From: Rhizobium mongolense USDA 1844
Lineage (GTDB): Bacteria > Pseudomonadota > Alphaproteobacteria > Rhizobiales > Rhizobiaceae
NCBI RefSeq assembly: GCF_000419765.1
Contig: NZ_ATTQ01000028.1
Coordinates: forward strand, 1 to 54,426
Length of the DNA stretch: 54,426 bases
Direction of reading: 5' to 3'
Position 1 is the stretch's first letter. Each line of letters opens with the position of its first letter. Below, in pieces: positions 49,847 to 54,426 of the stretch. The translations under genes and the position numbers were made by a program. The notes beneath the pieces are model-generated. The model made no database searches. It saw only the letters and a program-made list of their open reading frames with translations, and was not told where the DNA came from.

Positions 49847-50580
49847 TTCGATTCATAGTTTTCTTCGCTGCCATGATGGCGGCGCCGGAATTGGCGGTTG
49901 CCCAGCAGCTGCCGACAGATCTTTTGAACATACCCGTCGATGGCTCCGTCGCCGCCTGGATCATCCGTACCTTCGGCCTTCTGACCGTCCTTTCGGTCGC
50001 GCCCGGCATCCTGATCATGGTGACGAGCTTTCCGCGCTTCGTCATCGCCTTTTCGATCCTGCGCACGGGCATGGGGCTTTCTTCCACCCCTTCCAACATG
50101 ATCCTGCTTTCGTTGGCGCTCTTCATGACCTTCTATGTCATGTCGCCAACCTTCGATCAGGCCTGGCAGAGCGGCGTGCAGCCACTGCTTTCCAACCAGA
50201 TCAACGAGCAGGAGGCCGTACAGCGCATTGCCGAGCCCTTCCGCACCTTCATGGCCGCCAACACGCGTGACAAGGATCTGGCGCTCTTCGTCGACCTTGC
50301 GCGTGAACGCGGCCAGACCGTCCAGACCGGGGCCCAGATCGACTACCGTGTTCTTATTCCGGCTTTCATGATTTCGGAGATCCGGCGCGGGTTTGAGATC
50401 GGTTTCCTGATCGTCCTGCCGTTCCTCGTCATCGACCTGATCGTTGCAACGATTACTATGGCGATGGGCATGATGATGCTGCCGCCGACCTCGATCTCGC
50501 TGCCGTTCAAGATCCTGTTCTTCGTGTTGATCGACGGCTGGAACCTGCTGGTCGGCAGCCTGGTGCGATCCTTCAGCTAA
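49843..50580 (+). CDS. fliP: Flagellar export gate protein FliP
   Basis: A 245-residue core subunit of the export gate. It has a cleavable signal peptide (FIVFFAAMMAAPELAVAQ), then helices with FGLLTVLSVAPGILIMVTSF, then FPRFVIAFSILRTGMGLSST. The C-terminal half has YRVLIPAFMISEIRRGFEIG and LPFLVIDLIVATITMAMGMM. This is the last gene of the unit; fliQ and fliR are not within the window. A strong hairpin follows, shared with the convergent glycosyltransferase gene. Confidence 0.96.
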   Translation: MIRFIVFFAAMMAAPELAVAQQLPTDLLNIPVDGSVAAWIIRTFGLLTVLSVAPGILIMVTSFPRFVIAFSILRTGMGLSSTPSNMILLSLALFMTFYVMSPTFDQAWQSGVQPLLSNQINEQEAVQRIAEPFRTFMAANTRDKDLALFVDLARERGQTVQTGAQIDYRVLIPAFMISEIRRGFEIGFLIVLPFLVIDLIVATITMAMGMMMLPPTSISLPFKILFFVLIDGWNLLVGSLVRSFS

Positions 50581-50623
50581 TCTCCACGAACGAATCCCGA
50601 TGGGCCGGCATGGCCGCAATGAA

Positions 50624-50651
50624 AAACCGCCGGGCATGCACCCGGCGGTTT
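50624..50651. terminator. Bidirectional terminator between fliP and the SPINDLY-like gene
   Basis: Eleven-bp stem (aaaccgccggg / cccggcggttt) with a 6-base loop (catgca). On the minus strand it continues into a T tract (tttttcattg), so it should stop the glycosyltransferase transcript; on the plus strand the tail is tttccttcatctt, a weaker but plausible stop for fliP. Confidence 0.85.
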
Positions 50652-50670
50652 CCTTCATCTTCTACAGCGG

Positions 50671-52590
50671 TCATTCCGCCGAGTAGAACGGCTCTGTACG
50701 CCGCGGCAAAGCCGGCACGTCGATGTGATCAGGATCAAGGCCGTTCCTGGCGCGCTCAGCCATCATTTCATAGGCTGTTTCCAGGTGATGGCAGAAGCGC
50801 TCCGCGTCGAAAAGCGGCATGATCGGGCCGTTGGCTTTCAGGCGCGCCTTGTACTCGGCGATCTTTTCGGGATTTTGCGCCAGCTCGACGGCCAGGTCTT
50901 CATAAGCCTTCAGGTCCGGGGCAACGAGTTCGGGCAGGCCGATGGCGTGCTGCAGGCTCTCGCTGACGCGCGACGCGAAGTTCGTGCCCTTGACTGTCAG
51001 GACCGGCAGACCGCCCCATAGCTGCTCCGAGGTGGTCGTGTGACCATTGACCGGGAATGTGTCGATGCCAATGTCGGCCGCCTGCTGGCGGGTGATATGT
51101 TCTTCGTAGGTGACACGCGGACAAAAGATGATGCGCTTTTGCGGGATGCCGGCCTCCTGGAACCTCTTCGAGAGATTTGCCTGGTTCCGCGTCCCGTTGG
51201 ACATGATCCAAAGAACGCTGTTGGGCGCGCGCTTCAGGATACGGCACCAGATGTCGATCGTCTCGGCGATGATTTTGCGGTTGCCGTTGAACGAAGCGAA
51301 GATGAAGGCATCTTCAGGCAGGCCGAGCTCGGCCCGCGTGATCGGCTTCGGTTTCGGACGGTTCGTCGGGTCATTCGGCTGGTAGCTTTCCGGCATTCGG
51401 CAGAATTTCTCATGGTAATGAGGCTTTGCCGCATCCGGAAGGACGAAGCGGTCGCCGATGACGTAGTCGAGATCGATGTTGAGCGTGCTGCCCGGAAACC
51501 CGAGCCAGGCGACATGAACAGGTGCCAGCGGCAGATTGAAAGACGACGCCCGGCTGCCGGCGGTGTGGCCCTTCAGGTCGACCATGATGTCGATGTTATG
51601 CTCGCGAACGATGGCAGCGATTGCTTCATTGGAAAGGCCGTACACATCGACGACGTTTCCCCAACGGCTGCGGTCGGTCGTGTTTTTCGCCAGATGCTCC
51701 GGCTCGGTGTGGCAGAACAGGGTAATTTCGAAGCGGCTCGTGTCGTGCAGTTCGAGGATGCGCTGCAGGAGCTTCATCGTCGCGTGGTGGTCCCAGAAGT
51801 CGGAGGACATGTAGCCGACGCGGACCTTGTCTGACCAGGTGTGCGGCATCTTCCGCCGCATGGCGACGCGTTCTGGATTGAGGGGGGTCGTACCGATCGT
51901 GGCAAACCGGTTCAGGCTCTCGTCGCCGTTCCAGTGAAGATGGTAGAACGGGTTGTCCTTGCGAAGCACGTCGAGATCGCCTTTGGCGATGCGCTCGATG
52001 ATCGGAGCGCTGTGTTTGTCGGTTTCGTCGAAATCGTTGAACTCGCGCAAGAAGACCAGATAAAGAAAGCGAAAAGCGATATTGCCGGGGTACCGCTTGA
52101 ACAGATTGCGCGCGAGCATCTGGTTGGTCTGATCATGCAGGTCGTCGGTCAGAAGCAGGGCGGCGAGCCTGGAGTGGTCCGGATTGGAACTTTCCGACAG
52201 TACTTTCTTGAACGGCTTTACGATGTCGCGCTGCTGGCGGTTCAGATAGATCGAGGTCAGGATATAGGCGAGCTCTGCGTCATCCTGCGCCTTCGAAAGA
52301 TTGCGCATGCCGATCAGCAATGCGTCGTCTTCGTTCCCGCACTCAAAATGCAGACGTGCGGCCTGCTTGTGGTATTCGTAGGCGTTCGGGCTGTCGTATT
52401 GAGCAGCGAGCGCATAGGATCTTGCCGCATCTGCCTTGAAGCCCAACTGCAGAAGGTTTTTTGCAAGCAGCGCGTAGGTTTTGGCGTCCTGTTGGCTGTC
52501 GATGAGCTGGTTCAGTGTTGCAAGCGATTGGGTATAGCGGCCCATCTGGTAGTCTTTGGAGGCTGCCGAAAACGAAACTTTGCTGTTCAA
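50671..52590 (-). CDS. SPINDLY/O-GlcNAc transferase-like glycosyltransferase with TPR domain
   Basis: A 639-residue protein. The N-terminal 220 residues are helical repeats of TPR type (YQMGRYTQSLATLNQLIDSQ, QLGFKADAARSYALAAQYD). The rest is a GT41-family catalytic region: KVRVGYMSSDFWDHHATMKL, DIMVDLKGHTAGSRASSFNL, VHVAWLGFPGSTLNIDLDYV, then the sugar-nucleotide site DTFPVNGHTTTSEQLWGGLP. Relatives add O-linked GlcNAc or fucose to Ser/Thr of proteins. The gene sits between fliP and flaA, so flagellin is the obvious candidate substrate. The start is TTG 52590 with GGAG 6 bp upstream; a TTG at 52662 lacks any ribosome site. Substrate and sugar are inference. Confidence 0.88.
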   Translation of the reverse strand: MNSKVSFSAASKDYQMGRYTQSLATLNQLIDSQQDAKTYALLAKNLLQLGFKADAARSYALAAQYDSPNAYEYHKQAARLHFECGNEDDALLIGMRNLSKAQDDAELAYILTSIYLNRQQRDIVKPFKKVLSESSNPDHSRLAALLLTDDLHDQTNQMLARNLFKRYPGNIAFRFLYLVFLREFNDFDETDKHSAPIIERIAKGDLDVLRKDNPFYHLHWNGDESLNRFATIGTTPLNPERVAMRRKMPHTWSDKVRVGYMSSDFWDHHATMKLLQRILELHDTSRFEITLFCHTEPEHLAKNTTDRSRWGNVVDVYGLSNEAIAAIVREHNIDIMVDLKGHTAGSRASSFNLPLAPVHVAWLGFPGSTLNIDLDYVIGDRFVLPDAAKPHYHEKFCRMPESYQPNDPTNRPKPKPITRAELGLPEDAFIFASFNGNRKIIAETIDIWCRILKRAPNSVLWIMSNGTRNQANLSKRFQEAGIPQKRIIFCPRVTYEEHITRQQAADIGIDTFPVNGHTTTSEQLWGGLPVLTVKGTNFASRVSESLQHAIGLPELVAPDLKAYEDLAVELAQNPEKIAEYKARLKANGPIMPLFDAERFCHHLETAYEMMAERARNGLDPDHIDVPALPRRTEPFYSAE

Positions 52591-52975
52591 AACCAACTCC
52601 GTGCGGAAATATCCGTTTGAATGTCGCCGTTCAGGGTCACGCCCGGCGCCGCAAAGGCGCAATTATCCCAACCCTGGTTCATCGCATATTGCCGGGCGAA
52701 GCTTGCTTGAAACAGGTGGCGGTGAATGCGCCCTACGAAATATTTTTCGCTTGATATTACAGATATTTACCGCGCATTAACTACGCCCGCTGTCCGCGTT
52801 CGGGCACTGCTTCGATTTTAAGAAGTTGGCAAGCATTGGCTGCGAGATTGCTCCCGACATGACGGGTTTGGGCCAAGAACACAGGGCACCGAGGGGCATG
52901 AAGCTGCTCCGTCATCGCCGGTAAGCAGTCCGGTAATGTCCTCCTTTTGTATCTAGTTTTCTAGGGGACAGACTT
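52591..52975. promoter_or_regulatory. Intergenic region upstream of flaA
   Basis: 385 bp separating the divergent glycosyltransferase gene and flaA. The 80 bp next to flaA contain a set of blocks shared with the flaB leader. The middle part is otherwise featureless to my eye. Confidence 0.5.
52895..52941 (+). promoter_or_regulatory. Flagellin promoter-type block (flaA)
   Basis: Three elements in order: ggcatgaagctg (52895), gccggtaa (52917), tccggtaatgtcc (52929). The same three in nearly the same spacing stand upstream of flaB (54088, 54110, 54123). The block starts 81 bp before the flaA ATG and 82 bp before the flaB ATG. gccggtaa is close to the -10 element of sigma-28 promoters (GCCGATAA), but I see no matching -35. 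Confidence 0.6.
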
Positions 52976-53884
52976 ATGACAAGTATTAATACGAACAACT
53001 CCTCCATGGCAGCTCTCCAGACGCTGCGTAACGTCAACAAGGGCCTGAACCAGACTCAGAACCACGTTTCGACGGGTCTGCGCGTCGGCTCGGCTTCCGA
53101 CAACGCTGCCTACTGGTCGATCGCAACGACCATGCGTTCCGACAACAAGGCGCTTTCGGCCGTTTCCGACGCTCTCGGCATGGGTGCCGCCAAGGTCGAC
53201 ACCGCTTACACGGCGATGGACAGCGCCATCGACGTTGTTTCCGAAATCAAGGCCAAGCTGGTCGCCGCGACTGAAAACGGCGTCGACAAGGCGAAGGTCC
53301 AAGAAGAAATCAGCCAGCTGCAAGCGCAGTTGATGAGCATCGCTCAGTCGGCTTCCTTCAATGGCGAAAACTGGGTTGCCGGCGCAAACAACACCACGAA
53401 GAGCGTTGTTTCGTCCTTCGTTCGCGATGGTTCGAACGGCGTGTCGGTCAAGACCACCGACTACAAGCTCGACAACACCTCGGCCGGCAACGTGCTGTTC
53501 GGCATGAGCGGTGGCTCGATCGAAACCTCCACCGGCATCCTCGGCACCTCGACGGGCGCAACCGGTTCCGTCTACTCGATGGACATCACCAACTTCACGC
53601 TGGGCCAGATCTCGACGGCTCTGTCCAACGTCGAATCCGCACTGAAGGCAATGACTTCGGCTGGTGCCGAGCTCGGCTCGCTCTCCACCCGCATCGAATT
53701 GCAGGACGATTTCGTCTCGGCTCTGAGCGACTCGATCGACTCCGGTATCGGCCGTCTCGTCGACGCCGACATGGAAGAGGAATCCTCCAAGCTCAGCGCC
53801 CTGCAGACGCAGCAGCAGCTGGCGATCCAGTCTCTCTCGATCGCCAACTCCTCTTCGCAGAACATCCTGTCGCTCTTCCGCTAA
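52976..53884 (+). CDS. flaA: Flagellin FlaA
   Basis: A 302-residue flagellin, the main filament subunit type. The conserved N-terminal D0/D1 coiled region (TNNSSMAALQTLRNVNKGLN, TGLRVGSASDNAAYWSIATT) and C-terminal one (DSIDSGIGRLVDADMEEESS, QQQLAIQSLSIANSSSQNIL, SLFR) frame a short variable middle rich in Ser, Thr and Asn. It is short compared with enteric flagellins, as usual for rhizobia, which use several related flagellins. Many Ser/Thr in the middle could be glycosylation sites for the adjacent transferase (inference). Confidence 0.95.
   Translation: MTSINTNNSSMAALQTLRNVNKGLNQTQNHVSTGLRVGSASDNAAYWSIATTMRSDNKALSAVSDALGMGAAKVDTAYTAMDSAIDVVSEIKAKLVAATENGVDKAKVQEEISQLQAQLMSIAQSASFNGENWVAGANNTTKSVVSSFVRDGSNGVSVKTTDYKLDNTSAGNVLFGMSGGSIETSTGILGTSTGATGSVYSMDITNFTLGQISTALSNVESALKAMTSAGAELGSLSTRIELQDDFVSALSDSIDSGIGRLVDADMEEESSKLSALQTQQQLAIQSLSIANSSSQNILSLFR
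53111..53160 (+). repeat. 50-bp block identical to the flaB copy
   Basis: Within flaA; the same 50 bases occur in flaB at 54305-54354 without a single difference, including third codon positions, in the D1 region coding YWSIATTMRSDNKAL. Confidence 0.9.
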
Positions 53885-53911
53885 GAGCGGTCGAAATCGA
53901 CAAGCACGAGT

Positions 53912-53941
53912 TTTCGCGGCCGGGTCATCCCGGCCGCGAAA
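53912..53941 (+). terminator. Rho-independent terminator after flaA
   Basis: Thirteen-bp stem (tttcgcggccggg / cccggccgcgaaa) with a tcat loop, followed by tgtttt, 27 bp after the flaA stop. It separates flaA from flaB transcription. Confidence 0.88.
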
Positions 53942-54021
53942 TGTTTTAAGAACAGGTTAACCAAACTACATTTAACGATCAGAATTCATTAACTAAATTT
54001 CTTTTTCGACTTCAGTATTCC

Positions 54022-54029
54022 TTAACCAT
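54022..54029 (+). promoter_or_regulatory. CtrA-like half-site TTAACCAT (flaB leader)
   Basis: Exact TTAACCAT, the same 8-mer as in the che operon leader. No second TTAA at the canonical spacing of 7 was found, so direct CtrA control remains a guess. Confidence 0.3.
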
Positions 54030-54087
54030 CTTGCTGTTTCCTAGGCCCATCGAAACGGCGAGTTAACCTTAATGGATACGGTTAACA

Positions 54088-54134
54088 GGCATGAGGCTGA
54101 TCGCTGTGGGCCGGCTAAAAATTCCGGAATGTCC
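54088..54134 (+). promoter_or_regulatory. Flagellin promoter-type block (flaB)
   Basis: ggcatgaggctg, gccggctaa and tccggaatgtcc in the same order as upstream of flaA. The third element begins 47 bp before the ATG in both genes. Confidence 0.6.
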
Positions 54135-54169
54135 CTTCCTTGTTTTTCCTGCCAAAGGGGCAAATAGAC

Positions 54170-54426
54170 ATGACGAGTATCGTTACCAATAACGCTGCAA
54201 TGGCAGCTCTCCAGACTCTCCGCGGCATCAACCAGGGCCTCGGCGAAACCCAGGATCATGTTTCGTCGGGCCTGCGTGTCGGCAAGGCCGCTGACAATGC
54301 CGCTTACTGGTCGATCGCAACGACCATGCGTTCCGACAACAAGGCGCTTTCGGCTGTTTCCGACGCTCTCGGCCTCGGTGCCGCCAAGGTCGACACTGCC
54401 TATGCTGCGATGGACAGCGCCATCGA
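54170..54426 (+). CDS. flaB: Flagellin FlaB, N-terminal part (cut by window end)
   Basis: The first 85 codons of a second flagellin, running off the window. The protein starts MTSIVTNNAAMAALQTLRGI and carries the D0/D1 region (SGLRVGKAADNAAYWSIATT). It is highly similar to FlaA, in part identical at the DNA level over 50 bp. AAAGGGG upstream of the ATG is a strong ribosome site. The symbol follows the rhizobial flaA-flaB order. Confidence 0.92.
   Translation, partial: MTSIVTNNAAMAALQTLRGINQGLGETQDHVSSGLRVGKAADNAAYWSIATTMRSDNKALSAVSDALGLGAAKVDTAYAAMDSAI

Larger units (their letters stand above)
53942..54169 (+). promoter_or_regulatory. flaB leader with TTAAC motifs and shared flagellin block
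   Basis: About 230 bp between the flaA terminator and flaB. It contains at least seven TTAA units, including TTAACCAT at 54022-54029, like the CtrA half-site, and two GTTAAC palindromes around 54,062 and 54,081. The shared flagellin block runs from 54088 to 54134. Confidence 0.5.

Noticed and set aside
52917..52924. Sigma-28 (FliA) promoter before flaA
   Set aside because: gccggtaa resembles the -10 element, but no TAAA-like -35 stands 15 bp upstream, and rhizobial flagellar control is not known to depend on a typical FliA.
1..54426. tRNA, rRNA, insertion sequences, prophage or CRISPR arrays
   Set aside because: No cloverleaf-like clusters, transposase or integrase motifs, or regularly spaced repeats were seen on either strand by eye; small RNAs cannot be excluded without computation.

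Overview
The window is chromosomal DNA of a Rhizobiaceae bacterium, most likely Rhizobium in the narrow sense (etli/leguminosarum-like). The evidence is the gene order icpA-cheS-cheY1-cheA-cheW-cheR-cheB-cheY2-cheD-cheT-fliF-visN-visR, then flhB-fliG-fliN-fliM-motA on the opposite strand, then flgF-fliI-(orf)-flgB-flgC-fliE-flgG-flgA-flgI-motE-flgH-fliL-fliP and tandem flagellins. This is the rhizobial motility layout with the LuxR-type master regulators VisN/VisR. The DNA is GC-rich with strong third-position GC bias, which creates many long spurious reading frames. No tRNA, rRNA, insertion sequence, integrase or CRISPR array was seen.

Layout. 1-3,667: end of acetyl-CoA synthetase, an HI0933-type flavoprotein, an OsmC-like protein and an EamA-family exporter. 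3,673-7,190: a minus-strand surface-polysaccharide operon (family 2 glycosyltransferase, flippase, pyruvyltransferase) preceded by an AT-rich leader. 7,689-9,266: a fusion of a double-VOC dioxygenase and an alpha/beta hydrolase. 9,329-16,401: a dense signalling island with three histidine kinases (one membrane-bound with a FixL-like PAS domain), four stand-alone receivers, a receiver-kinase-receiver hybrid and a solo LuxR regulator. 16,497-23,378: the SecDF fusion, a small membrane protein, a Kef-type antiporter, a small XRE regulator, an ArnT/PMT-like glycosyltransferase and a 37-codon membrane micro-gene.

23,812-32,228 is the chemotaxis operon, with many 1-4 bp start/stop overlaps. It runs from a soluble globin-coupled receptor (IcpA) through CheS, CheY1, CheA, CheW, CheR, CheB, CheY2 and CheD to CheT, which carries a DxxxQ phosphatase-like motif. 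fliF follows and ends at a strong terminator. visN-visR sit alone behind a long AT-rich leader. The minus-strand flhB-to-motA block and the plus-strand flgF-to-fliP block diverge around 41.4-41.6 kb. A SPINDLY/O-GlcNAc-transferase-like gene lies between fliP and the flagellins flaA and flaB (flaB runs off the end), so it is a natural candidate flagellin glycosyltransferase.

How it works together: receptors signal through CheA/CheS to the two-CheY system, CheT may help end the signal, CheR/CheB/CheD adapt, and VisNR sits at the top of the flagellar gene hierarchy. Points worth a second look: the shared block architecture upstream of flaA and flaB; the flhB ribosome binding site buried in a hairpin next to a TTG start; loss of the usual proximal His in the IcpA globin domain; a FliM lacking the classical N-terminal CheY-binding peptide; and the FixL-like kinase island. 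All functions are inferred from reading the sequence; no searches were run.
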